Source: Rhea pennata (taxonomy: Eukaryota > Chordata > Aves > Rheiformes > Rheidae). Taken from it: a DNA stretch of 64,000 nt. Shown in pieces: positions 25,095 to 37,582 of the stretch. Where the stretch lies: assembly GCF_028389875.1 (NCBI RefSeq), contig NC_084678.1, forward strand, positions 17,824,899 through 17,888,898. The letters run 5' to 3'. The notes below the pieces were generated by a model. The model was not told the DNA's origin. It searched no databases and saw only the letters and a list, made by a program, of their open reading frames with translations. The position numbers were made by a program, and so were the translations under genes. Position 1 is the stretch's first letter; each line of letters begins with the position of its first letter.

Positions 25095-28000
25095 CAACAA
25101 ACCAGGGGTTTGTACTGCAGGGTCAGAATTGCCCCTCAGGTCCATCCCTTGTGTATTTCATGGCAAGTGGATGGAGAGTCCCAGTCTGAAAGAGGTTCCG
25201 TCTAGAACTGTCTTTTCTGTTGGCAAAAGTTCTCTAGTGCAAGGGGATACTCGTTTCCAAACATCCTCGTACGTCGGTTAAGTGCAAGCTTCTTGCTTGG
25301 CCCCCTTTTAGAACCAAGGTTTGATTTGGTTTTTATCAGTTGGCCTTGTGCTGCTCCTTCATCTGGACTTGCAGTATTCTCCTCCTTTTTTTTGCCCATG
25401 TTGTCCTACTTTTATTAACACCCATGTTTCTTCCACTAGGTTACCAAATATCGCTGAAGTAGAAAGTGCTTGTGGGTGTCTGAGCCTCCTGCAAAGTGAT
25501 TCCTCAGAGGAATCTCCAGGACCCGTAAACCAGACAAACCAGCTATTCCCAAAGCAAAACAGAGTCCCCTTCCCCTCCCTCCCAACAGAAAAGCCCATTG
25601 CCCAAATTGATCATTTCTTTCCCCTGACAGTGGTTGCTCTAAGTGAGCTGGCAGGCCTCTGCAGGCACCATTACTTATACTGACAAGCTGTTATTTTCCT
25701 ATTAGGACCCTCTGTTTTTAGGCTGTAAATCACTGACTATATTACTTGCCAGAGCCTAGTCCTGGTGGTTGTTCTATCCTGGGGATTGAATGAAGAATGG
25801 TTGTATTTCTGCTTTATAGTTGTTCCAGGTCTGTTTCCTTTCTGCCTAGCAGGAAGGGTACATGCTCAATCCTTTTCCTAGTCTTCTGTCTCCACATCTT
25901 GTTTCTCTGATGTTTTTTCTACTTGGATTGTGATATTGCTTTTTTTGTCTCTCCTGCTTGCATCTCTAGCAGTTTCCAAAAGCCTACTGCCAACTCACTG
26001 CAAAAGCAGTCTTCCTCTGTTACCCCTCAAAAAGGAGCAAAGGGATCAACTGTGTGCTGAGTTTCTCTGGCTTTAGCAATAACTCTAGAAATACAGTTAA
26101 TTTATAGCACTTGAGTGGAGCACTAGCTTTGCATGAACTGGAGGCTAGCACTGGCTCTCTACTCTTTTGCAACCCTTTCTACCTGGAAATGGATCTAGCT
26201 TCCATTGCTGATAGATGGAGGCTTTTTCCTAAAATTGTTTAAATCAGATGTTTGTGATCACTGCAGAAATTCTGAGTTTGAATACTTATGTAAACGTCTC
26301 TCGTTTGCTTCTTTTCTTTGCTTTTCCTTTTTATCCAACCTTTTTGCTTTCATATTTTCTCTGATTTTCTGTTATTTTCCCACATGTGCCCTTTTTACCT
26401 GCCCTAGATTTTTTTCTCCTTCATATAGAATGTCTTTCAGACACAGGTATGTCTTATACAGCCTTCTCTGAGAACTTGCAATGTGTTTCAAATGACCTGC
26501 TTTAATTTTCATGCATAGCTGTATATTTCCTCTGCTCATAGATCATCAGTGATTGCTTTAGAGAAAGGCATCCTCTGTTTTGATAGTTCCCCAGAGATGA
26601 ATGTTATTCATAAGATGCCATAAAAGCCTTTTTTTCTCCAATCTGTAGCTGAAATCATACATGCTTATAATGGTTATTATTTCTAACACTCACTGTTTTA
26701 TTAGTAATATGGAGACTTATGTCTTAATCAGCTAGTTGAAACTGGTCTGTAGTAATGGCAGTACCATTCTAATAGCAGGGCAGAATTTTGCTAAATTCAG
26801 TAGAAATTCCTGCAAAGACTGGTATAAAGGCTATATTTTATCAAGGTTCTACTACAACCTTCAAAATAATTAAGTAGTACTTATGCAATTAGAATATTTC
26901 TGCCTTCTAATTCACTTCTCCCTCCCCCCCTTACAGTGGTTATTGCTCATTAATGCAATTTTGTGGTGTTGTATTTGATGGATCACTTTTGTCTGCAAAC
27001 CATTCCTGTCAGGAACATTTTGATAAGTTGTTGTCCTATTCTTAATGCTTGTTACAGTACAGTAAAGAACTTCTTCCTATGTACCTCCTTCCCAGTGAGT
27101 TATTTATTTGATTGCACTTTATATTTGGTTAAAAATATATCTCTTTTCACAAAAATAGAAAAAGCTTTTCTGAGGTGACACCTCCGTACTTTTTAGTGAA
27201 AGAATTGGAGGGCACATGGGTGAGAAGAGATAAACTTCCCAATTTCTCTGCAAGAAAGACAATCATTTAGAAAGATTGTGCATGATAGAGTATTTCAGTA
27301 TACACTAGGCTTTAATGGCATCCTCATTACTAAAACAACAACGCCAATGTCCTTAAGGCATTGTTTCTTTTCTCCTTTAAAACTGTCATCAAGCCTCCAG
27401 TTCCAGCAAGCCATATTTAGGAATCTTCTAATTCAGATAAGTAGTTTTGCCCCTACATTTGACTGATTGCTATCACATCCTGCCTCCAGCAGAGAGCCCT
27501 CAGCTCTGTCCTATTCTCACCGAAGCCATTACAAGTTGACTCTAGTGGAACCTGCTTCAGTAATCCTTCCAGGCCTGTCTCTAAACAAGTGCTGTGACTT
27601 TTCCAAGTGCTTCTAAGAGTGGATACTGCTTTGCTCTTGGTGCTTATTATTGGAGCCAATGGATGGTATTAAATGGAAAGTGATGAGAAAAAAAGAAAAG
27701 TCTCGGTGGAAACTTTCACAATGAAATATGACTGATTTTCAGTGGTCAGAAGCTTACTTCTCATAGATACTGCTCGATTCTCAGTAAGTAAAAGAAATCA
27801 GTGGTTTTAGTATGATCTGTTAGTGAGGCTGATGGGAGGAAAACATGCTGGATGAACTTGTGTAGCAAATATCCAATGATGCCTGAAAGTGCTAAGGAGA
27901 ATTCTGCTTCCTGTTTTTATTAATGCAAAGATTTGGCATCTGCAGAGACTTGGCATCTGCTTTGGCACTGCATAAAATAGCCAAATAGTAATATGCACTA

Positions 28001-31000
28001 TTTCTTCTCCATGAATCCTTCCCCTAAGCAACAGCTTCCTTTAGAAGTGAAGAAACGCTTTTTATTTCTAGCGTTCTTGCTTCTCTTTCTGCATCTTCCT
28101 GGTTAACAGCATGACACTCAAATTCTGGCCATTAGTCTCAGTAAACTTGCTGCAGAACATCTTTATAAGAAATTCTCTCTTTCGTGCTTTATCTTCAAAG
28201 AAATATTGCCTCTCAAAAGTGCTGTCACATTTTTCAAACATGCAGAATATGCTTCAGATAAAAGCAGAGCTGAAATGGTCTGTGGGGTATGATTTGAAGT
28301 GCAGGAGCTTTGGGCATGTGATGATGCTTCTGACATTTGCAGGCAGCCCAACCAGCAGAAGTAGGTGAAAATGCTGAGATAAGTGTCAATTCTCTCAAGA
28401 ACCAGTGAGCTGCTGCTAAAGCTTATCAGCAAAAAGAAAATGAACAAAACTAGCAGGAAGTTGAGCAGGGGTTCAGCAGTAACTGTGCAGAAGGTTGGAG
28501 GTGTTCTGCTCTGCAGCTTATCCATTGGTCATGGAGGAAGGAGAGTAGACAATGCATGAGTTGTTCTGTGTTCTCTCTTCCAGGTGACTTTCCTGCAGAA
28601 ATGTGAGTAAAATCCCAATACAACTAGCCTGTTTATCCACTCTGAGAATGGCTGCATTTGTGATTCATCAGCAGGTAGGAAAGGGGGATGCTGGGCAAAT
28701 TCAGAGCAGCACACTGAAAAGATGAGTGCAGTTGCCCAAGCCATGTCTACAGATGCAAGTGGCTAAATCTTTTTGCCTGGGGATTCCTGGGCTACGTTAA
28801 AGTGAATATTTGATATGTCTGAGCAATACTCTGGTTACATTTACCGGGAAGATAGCAGACTAATAGTGAGACACCTGTACTGAAAGTAGTCTAGTTGTGA
28901 AATCATAGAGATTTTTTGATATGATGATTTCCACTGCTGAGAAGACCTGAAGATGCCTCCCAGGATCTCCCTGCCAGTTCTTAGGCTACTATAGTCAACA
29001 GAGAAGAGCTCCTCCAAAACACAATTAATTTTTCTTGTCTAAAACAACACTTTTTGGAAGGGGTGGGATTCCTCTCTCAGTTGACTATATAGAGGCATCC
29101 AGTGAGCCCAGTCTAAATGCCTAACTTTAGATGGCTTATGCTATGTAGTAAAGCACATTGTCTGCACTGAACTGCAGTATAAATACCCAAGCTAGTTTAA
29201 GTTATCAGCAGTAGTAGCACAGAACATGTCATGGGCTAATGTATTTGGCTTGAGAAGAAGATTTGGAGGAAAAAAAATTAAATATGCTGAACTGCACAAA
29301 TTATATATTCAGTGATGTTGACCATTTTGTTCCCTGTCAAAAGACTAGGAGGTAATGAAGAAATGCCTTTTAAATAAAAAAAAAAGCTCTGAATTTTAGT
29401 CTGAGTGAATGAATAAAACTGCAGAGAAAAAAACGAATATTTCTGAAATCTCAAGATGAAACGAGGGATGAGTTACTCGCATAACTCTTGCCATTGTGAA
29501 TGGAAAAGGTAAGGCTGTTCATTTTCCAGCCAGCCTTCCGGTAATATATAATACAGCACATTTCTGTAGGTAGAAATAAAAAATATTAAGTCTCTTCCTA
29601 GATCTGGAACACTGAGCATTGCTGCAGGTCGAAAGAAGTAAAGAATGATTTCAGAGAGGGAAAGACAAAAAACTACCAAAGAAAAGAACAACTTTTGGCA
29701 CCTAATTGTAAAATACTGCAGAATTCCTGCCAGACATAACTTATCCATGGGAAAAAAAGAAGGCAGTAGTACTGAGCTGTTAAAATACTTTGTACTTCAT
29801 GTTAATTAATAGTATAGTTGCTTTGTTAGTATTCCAAATGTAGGATATCATGCTCAGTGTGGATTAGCATTTCCAAAATTCTTACCTGCCACAAGGAGAA
29901 TGTTTGCAGTTGTTTCTGAAATATTCACATTTATCTTTGCCAGTATGATCATATGCATTCACTTTTGCAGTTGGATATGCCTGGAGCTCTTCACTGATAC
30001 TGGAACTCAGGGATCAATGGGAGTTGTTTTCCTCAGTTAATTTAGCTGTTCTGGGAAATCAGTCTTGTGTTCACAAATATTGCATGTATGTTCTTAGAAG
30101 CATACTAGAAATGTAAGACCATTTGAGGTTAGGCTAACTAATCTTCTTGACTAGATAGGTGGGTAGCCATTGTATAAAATTATCAAAACTACTTCCTTTT
30201 CTGAAGTAGCACTGATATCACGTGTCTCAAAAGAGGAAAAGTTCTTCAGTCCTTTCATTTTCTGAAAGAGATGATGTAGTAATGAGTATCATGAAGAAAC
30301 TAAACCAAAATACTTATCTGTACTGAATGTAAAAAGACGATCTAGCAGAATCCTGCTTTACATCAGGAGAATCCCCAAGCAAGACTGAGCTCAACTGATT
30401 CACATTGTGTCCAAAAGCTGTAGATTTTGATTTAATAATTGCCATGAACTACTGAACCCTACAAGTTGTTTACCATTAGTGCTGTCCATGTCCCTGAAGG
30501 GATGAAAGTCTTTTCTTGGCTGATCACTCTCTAGCAGTTTCTTAATGTCACAGTGACAGTCGCCACAGAAATAATTTAGGTAGTAGAGAAGATGTAAAGG
30601 TTAAACTGACAAGAACCTCCATAAATTGTTGAGCTTGTCCTTAGTGAGAATCTTCATGAATTAATTTAATCTGTTCAGCAGATTGTGAATGGTTGGATTT
30701 CTCCCTGGTCCCTCCAGAGCATCTGAGCTCTTGGAGGGTCATTTGAAGAATGTATCTTACATTGTGTATATAATCTCAAGCTTATTGTTACTTCTAGCAG
30801 CAACTGCAATGTCAGATTGGAGAGGCTATCAGGGAGATAGGTAGGTACAACCGTATGGAGCTTTCATCCATATTAATATCAGCTGGCCTTTTGTAGTATG
30901 GGACCTTGGCCCTGTGATAGAATAATCTTATCTGAGCAGATACATACCTATTGGTGTTTCATTAACTGCTATGATTGCTTTTGTAATTAATATGTGATTT

Positions 31001-34000
31001 GCTTATACTCTCCACATTCTTATTTGAAGGTGTGGGAGGGTGCCTGGTTCTTAGCTCAACCCATACTTGAATCTCAGCTGACTCCACCAAAAGAGTTTCA
31101 TTCTCTCAATTTTGATCTACTTCCAGGGAGCAAACCTAGGATGATGAAGCCAGGAAATACAGTTCAAGTTTTGCTTCTGATATGTCAATAGGCTGCAGAT
31201 GGGGCAAAATGTCAGCCTCATTTTGCCAATGGTAACTTTTGTAAAACTCAGTCATATCCCCCAGTGCATGGGGATGGAGTTGAATGTAGCAGTTTGCTAG
31301 AATTTATCTGCCTAGATGATATGCAAATGCCCAACACCCCTCTAGGCAGGATTCGGATTTCTAGGTTAGAGATTATAGCTCTAGGAATTAGGCAGGAAGG
31401 ATTTAGTAAAGTTTCAGTCTCAGAAGCAATACAGGTGATGCCAGGTGTATAGTGCTTCTGGGCTTGCAATGAGAATAGTGATGTTACAGAACCTTAGTTT
31501 CTCGTGGGCTTCTCTCCATTACCTTGTCTTCCAGGATTTTTACTTTAGAAGAGAAAGATAAATGTTTGTCCTGGTTTGTCTGTGGCTTTACCATCTTAGA
31601 ACTTGTTAGAAGGAATAATATTTTAATGCAGGTTCTGAATTTATCTTAGCCAAATATAACATTGAACTGGAGTAGATCACTGTCCCATACCAGGCCTTTT
31701 TAAATAGAGAACCTGCTCCCCTTTTTGTTCCTCTAGAACGTAAGGATGGTGGTGGCAAGGACAGATCACAGTATGTGGGAGAAACTCTTCCTATGTCCCT
31801 GGTTGTGAACCAGGTGGGGAACTGTTTTTCTGTAGATGGGCATGCAAATTTTCCTATAGGGGAATAAGTAACATCATGCTAACCCAACAAGAAAGCCTTG
31901 TGAAGAGCTCACTGGGGCTGAGATAGTATGATAGAGCTGCAGTGTGTTTGAAATACAGTACCACCTAACAGACCTACATGAGGTTAGGTAGGTAAGACCA
32001 TAGTACTCAGTAGGAGAAATCAGTTGGTGTTCTGTGTGCTTGTATTTCCTGACTTCTACCTGGTCTGATGACCCTGTTTTAATTGAAACAGACGGGATGA
32101 TGCTTTCAGGATTCCAAACTGCAAGGTGCTGAGCACCTTCCTTCCTCATCGGTGCTAATGATGCACAGGAGAGTTGTGTTCTGCTCTGCACAACTGGGCC
32201 TTCAGAGCAAGAGGATTAGAGCTCCCAACCAAATCATACTGAATCATAGCATTTTAGCTATAGATATGTCCCAACAGACTTGTAACCTGGCTGATTTGTA
32301 AGACCTGCTTTCTGCATTAAGAGGAAATTTCCTGTAAGTTTTATTGTGTGTGTGTGTGTATGATGATGTTGGGTTTTTTGTTTTCTTTTTTGTTTTTAAG
32401 GAGAGTGACAGCAATTTGCACATACTTGCAAATTTCTGAATGCAGACATGTTGCTCAAGTGCTGTGCTTGACTTGCTTTCTTTTCTGTTGGTTTAATGAC
32501 AGTAACCTTTGGTCAGTTGCTATGGAAGTTCAGGAAACAGGATTTGATCCCAGATAAAGTGCTAAGAGATCTTCAAAGAGCTTGTGCCACGCAAACCCTG
32601 AAAGGGCTGAAACAAGAGAAGTGCATGAACTGCCTGAAGGGTCATGCCCTCCTCTGAAGGGTCCCTCACAGCCCTTGCAATAGGTTCCCACTTAAATATT
32701 TTTCTTCTTAAAATCTATATATAAGGAGGAAAAAAACCAGCTTTGTCCCTCAAAATGTCAGTTATTTTGGCCTCTGCCTTTTGTTTTCCTAAGATATTGT
32801 AAGATCTGTTGTTGTCTGAGCAAGCAAATCTGGATCCAACCATGTTGTAGGGGGAGAAACTTGTAAATTTTAGAGTTATAGCAAATAAAAATTAATTTTA
32901 ACCTAACTAAAATAAAATTAAAATCATGGGAAAAATAATGTGAGGTAACAAGAATTACAATATTTCCAATCAAAAATGACAATTACAGCCAATCTCCATG
33001 TTCATGCTAGTTGCAAACTATTACAGCAAGAAGATGCCTTGAGCTAACCAGTGAGGTTCAGCATTCAGACAAGGCATGTTTTCTAGAGACTCGAACGGCA
33101 GGCCATTCCTAAGAGAGGGTGTGTGCATGTGAGCCTTGTTAGAAAGGAGCCACAACAGCCTTTCCCTTTCTTAGTTGTGTTTTCCAGTGCCTAATGTGGG
33201 TGTGCCAACCTCGTAGAATCTTGTGAAAGGGAAGATTTGAAATCCTTGAAATAATTATTTAAAAACTCATTAAAAACAAAAGTCACTGAGAACTGACTGA
33301 GCAGGTTGCTCAAAGCTGATGAACAGTGTAGACTTGTTGCTGACTTTTGTTTTTCCAGGAGTGAAATCTGTTGGGGGCAGGTATAGGATTGCTGGAAAGA
33401 GCAGTGATGTAAGAGAAAGACTTGAAAGTCTTATTTTTAGCAATGGCTAAAACATCTCCTTTGCAGTCCCCCCTCTGGCCTTGTGACCCTCTTTCTGGTC
33501 CCTATGGCACTGCAGGTGTTGAGGGTGGTCTTTTGCCACAGCCTTGTCCAGGTCACTGGCCTCGGCAGCAGAATGGAGCTAAAAGCTTTGCAAGATCACA
33601 CCCATACGTGAGATTCAGTGTGATGGGGAATGGTCCTGACCATACTGGTTTGCACAGGGCAGCACTGGCTTGAAGTACAAATGCAGCATTTGCACAGGCT
33701 CATAATCTTTCCTCTGAATACTTGGTCCTTAAAACACTGGTAGGTCATTATTGCCTAAAATCCTGAGTACCAAACTGTCAACAGCTTTGATTAAAGGAAG
33801 GTGGAGTGTCGTATGGTGTTCTGATACATGTAAGATGATGAGATATTGTAATAATGGTTGTGGAATAGATACCCTCAGCAAGAGAGAGAGAACGGAGTGA
33901 CTAATATTCCCTCTGTGGCAGCACCCCATTACGAAGGACACATTTGTGTTCATGCACATTATTTGGTAATTACACTTAGTAGACCATAGGGGACAGTTAG

Positions 34001-34459
34001 GAAAACTTAAACATGTGGTGGCTTCCACTACATCATCACTATAAGCACCAGCAAAATTGGGATCACAGCCTTAAAAAGTTTTAGTGCTAAATACTGGGAA
34101 ACAGCTCACACATGTTGAAAGGCTGAAGTGGTTGTTTTGGAAGGCGGGTGTTGCACTGGAAGTTAGTTCTCCATTTGATTATGAGAAAGGAAAGGATGAC
34201 TGTATTCAGATTTCCTTCTTCTCTGTATTTACAGTAATGGGGGAAATGCATGATGAGAAATAGATACGTGTTTTCTAATAAGTAATTGACCGTGTTTTTT
34301 TCCTAAGTTTGAGCTCTACAGCAGGTATGATGTTAAACACAAAGGTAAACACAAATAGTGAAACAATGCTTTGTACTGTACAATGTGCCTTAGTATTTTG
34401 TTAATTCATAATTATCCCTCTCCTAGAAGAACATCATTGTTTGTGGAACTTGGGAACTA

Positions 34460-34690
34460 AAGCGGTGGCTTGACAATGGCTGCTGATAACATCGCCGCTA
34501 CCAGCCACCATGGGTCTGCCTGAGACTGGCCGGTGTCCAGGGCAGGTTGTGTCCCTCGTGTCTGCTTTGCTCCTGTGTGCGTTCGTTCCTGTGCTCAGAG
34601 CTGGCTGTGCTGGATGAGCAGCTGTCATCCCTCAGAGTGGGGAAATAGAGGAATGGGGACAAAACCCAGAGTGACATTTTATTCCAGAAG
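34460..34690. repeat. Dispersed repeat copy A
   Basis: Begins with GACAATGGCTGCTGATAACA then TCGCCGC. This is nearly the same as copy B about 1.3 kb downstream. The resemblance fades but seems to persist (GTGTC...GTTCGTTCCT) over some 200 bases. The family is unknown; it could be an old interspersed repeat or a local duplication. Confidence 0.45.
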
Positions 34691-35453
34691 AATTCTTTTG
34701 AATCCTCCCAAACAACATTGGCAGACATCACAGAGCTAAGTTCTGAGTATAAAATGTGTTTGAGGAGAAACTGTATGCAAAGCTTGTGTTTGAGTATAAA
34801 GGTGATTGCAGGAGCCTCGCAGCAGTTAGCTGCTGTTTTTGCCAGCTCTGCATGCAGTTTTTTAGACGCTGTGAGCGTGTGCGCAGAAACACCTGCCTTC
34901 AGAATCTGGTATACTTGTGCTGGGATTTTCAGCCAACAGAGGCAGAATGACACTGCATTGGGGCAGCCTTCTTCCAGGTCAGCACAGGGCAATGAAAGGA
35001 CAGGAATTCAGGAGTTAAAGCTCTAGTCTAGGATGGGTGCCTGTGAAATAAAACTCTGGCTGCGGTAAACCACTGTCTGTCTCAGAAGTGCAACTCTTCA
35101 AATGTTCAGTCGGCCAAATAGCAAGTCATGGGTCTGTGTTAAACTGACTGTGCTGCTCCAAAGCAGGTCAGGTGGCACCTCTAACTGCATAGGGCTCTAC
35201 AGGGCAGGCAGCTGAACGCCTCCCCCCGAGTGGCTTAAATGTGGCTTTTATAGCTAGCTACCTCCAAAGCTTCTCTTAAGTGCATGTAGGGACAAGAGGA
35301 CAGAAGGAAAAGAGACAAAGAGGAACATCACTGGTTTGAGGGAAGAGCTTCTCAAAGTGGGGATGTTGGTCATATGGATTCGGCATGGTCCAGAAAAAGA
35401 AGCAGTGCTTAGTCACAGATGGTGCCCATTCATGCCTGAAAGGCTGTTGGAAG

Positions 35454-35455
<2 letters not shown>

Positions 35456-35494
<39 letters not shown>
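35456..35494 (+). repeat. Homopolymer T39
   Basis: Uninterrupted T run located between the two dispersed repeat copies. No adjacent transposon body is recognised. Confidence 0.95.
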
Positions 35495-35496
<2 letters not shown>

Positions 35497-35756
35497 CTGA
35501 AGTTGTTGGCTTGCAGTTGATAGAGATGCTGGATATTGATATTTCAGCTATAAATCTCATTTAAAATATAGATTTATTGAGGTATATCCCCTAGGACTGT
35601 AGTGAAACGTGACATTGCTGTGCAGTGGCAGATGAGCAATGAGCACATCTGTGCATGAGCCTTTTGCTGTGCAGAGTTCTCGGAGGTGTCATTAGCATGG
35701 AGTTATGTCTACCTTAAAAAGTCTTATTGTTTATGGAGATTATGGCCTTGAACTGT

Positions 35757-35990
35757 TTGAGCTTGGACAATGGCTGCTGATAATATCGCAGCCAGAAGTA
35801 GCTTGGGAGCTCAGGCATGTGGAGCGTGTCGCCTGTATCATGGCAAATTGGTGACTGTGTTTGTTCATCTCCCCATTGTGCAGTGCGTCTTGACATTGCC
35901 AGTGCTGGCAGTGGGGGAGAAGTAAGGATGCTGGTGAGCATGTGAAGACGAGGGTCCCATTCTGCTCTCCAAGAAGGCAGTGAAAGTTTT
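35757..35990. repeat. Dispersed repeat copy B
   Basis: Contains GACAATGGCTGCTGATAATA then TCGCAGC, matching copy A at about 34470 with few changes over 27 bases, followed by weaker similarity in the same order. The orientation is the same as copy A. Whether it is a transposon or a segmental duplication cannot be decided by eye. Confidence 0.45.
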
Positions 35991-37478
35991 GCACTAAGTG
36001 CAGTTTTGCTGATTGACATTTCCTCTCTTGTGTTTTCAATGGAATTGAGTGTTTGTCACTTGTGCAGCACATCTATGGAGTCAGTCTTCCTACAAGTAAC
36101 GCTGAAGAGCACAGAGCTCCTGCTCTGGATCAAGCACACCTTCCCTGAGAGGCGGGCTGCGAGACTGCAGATGTACTAAAGGTGTGGTATCTCCATAGAC
36201 TCTACATTGTGGCAGAAATGAGCAAATTGTCTGAGCAGAAGTGTCTTGAGCTTCCCCTACCAAAAAGGTTTTGTCACTTCTTTCAGCTGACACCAGGCAA
36301 AGACCATGAATCTCTCCATTCTTTTGAAATGACACCTCTCTGTGTTGACACTCCTTTAGTGACTGCTGTGGACCTGAGAGGTTAGTGTGACCTGTGTTTA
36401 GGGACTATTGTCAGCCTGGTCACTGGGTAGGCATTTCGAGCAGAACAGTCTCTATTTAAGTGGGGTTCCCTGCAACTCTGGGTACCTGCTGGAGATAGCA
36501 GGGAGGATAAAGGACTGCAGGACTTGCTCTTGGTTCCCTGGCTGTAACTGGAGAAGTGTACGTTCACTTCATGCTGTTGACTGGAGTATGTTCATTTGCT
36601 TATTTTATTTGGGAATGGAAGGGGAATGACAGGCAGTGTTAAGCTGTCTGCTCAGACTTTGATTTGTTAGTGAGGCCAGAATGGTCTGCAGCGCAGCTCG
36701 GCAAGGGTACCTTTGCATAGGACAGGTGGCTGAGAAGTCAGCAATGAGCCTGCCTCTGAATGTCATGGTTTGGAGAGGGCCCATTTATCAGCTTTTCATT
36801 TTACTTTTCCTGAGATTTTTGTGCCTTTTTCTGGTCTTTTGTATTTCTAGGCTTTTTCCCCGTGGGACTCTTTGGTGGCTACTCATCACACAACATCTCA
36901 GAACTCAGAACATTTCCCTGATCATTGAAGTTCAGAGTAAAGCAGTAGGACAGAGTCATTATTTTTTTAAATGTTAACTGTGCTTATTATGAATATTTTG
37001 TGCAAAAATGATCTTTGTTTCATGGTTTGGGGAATCATGAGTCATCACAGCTCATGATGAAACACTTGCATAGATGAGCCTTGTTGCCTGCCTTTTCCAT
37101 GGTGCACTCAGAGCACTGTTCTCTGGATGACTGCCATGTCAAAAGCTATTGCCAGGGCTACGTTTTGTAGTAGGTGTCTAGGGGAAAGACCTGGCTTGCA
37201 CCCTATCTAAGGGAGCATTCTGTGCCCAGACCATTTTGTGTTAAGTAAAAATAGATGCATGTTACTTAAGTGTGCTTCAAATAGCAGCTCAGAATTACCT
37301 CAGGAACAGTTTCAGATCCTGAAACAGATGATGTTGGGTAGATTATTTGGGGAAAAAAGAATATTTGGAGAAAAAGAGATCACAATATTTTAAATATTTA
37401 AATATTTTAAATATTTCTTTTTACTTCTCCAGATAGTTCTGTATGCTGCTTCTGTCTGAATTATTAGTAGTTTTACAC

Positions 37479-37500
37479 TATATATATATATACCTATAAG
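37479..37500 (+). promoter_or_regulatory. TATA-like tract upstream of BPI-fold gene 1
   Basis: A TATATATATATA tract followed by CCTATAAG lies about 85-100 bases before the ATG at 37583. That is a suitable distance for a TATA box with a short 5' UTR. TA microsatellites are common, so this is suggestive only. Confidence 0.35.
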
Positions 37501-37582
37501 CTTTACACATTAAAGTGGCAAAAGGAGAATTTTCTTTGTTGTACTGACTGAGAGTGTCACTGGCAGGTTATTAAGACTGAAG

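Larger units (their letters stand above)
23024..37470. other. Long intergenic stretch without supported genes
   Basis: Roughly 14 kb of AT-leaning DNA. The open frames on both strands are short and show no family motif or splice-consistent chain. Notable contents are homopolymer T runs (25052-25091, 35456-35494), a pair of related sequences at about 34460 and 35757, and an AT palindrome-like tract at 37384-37416. More distal EFCAB8-like exons or a SUN5 copy might be expected here by synteny, but none could be recognised by eye. Confidence 0.5.

Noticed and set aside
24915-25281. Frames with poly-Lys or poly-Phe stretches
   Set aside because: They only translate the T40 homopolymer.
34498-34992. 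164-codon - strand frame
   Set aside because: Overlaps the dispersed repeat copy A; no recognisable domain. It was kept only as a repeat observation.
35276-35560. 94-codon - strand frame with a Lys run
   Set aside because: Artefact of the T39 tract; no homology.
37384-37416. AT-rich near-palindrome of AAATATTT units
   Set aside because: Not a perfect dyad; explained as a simple AT repeat.
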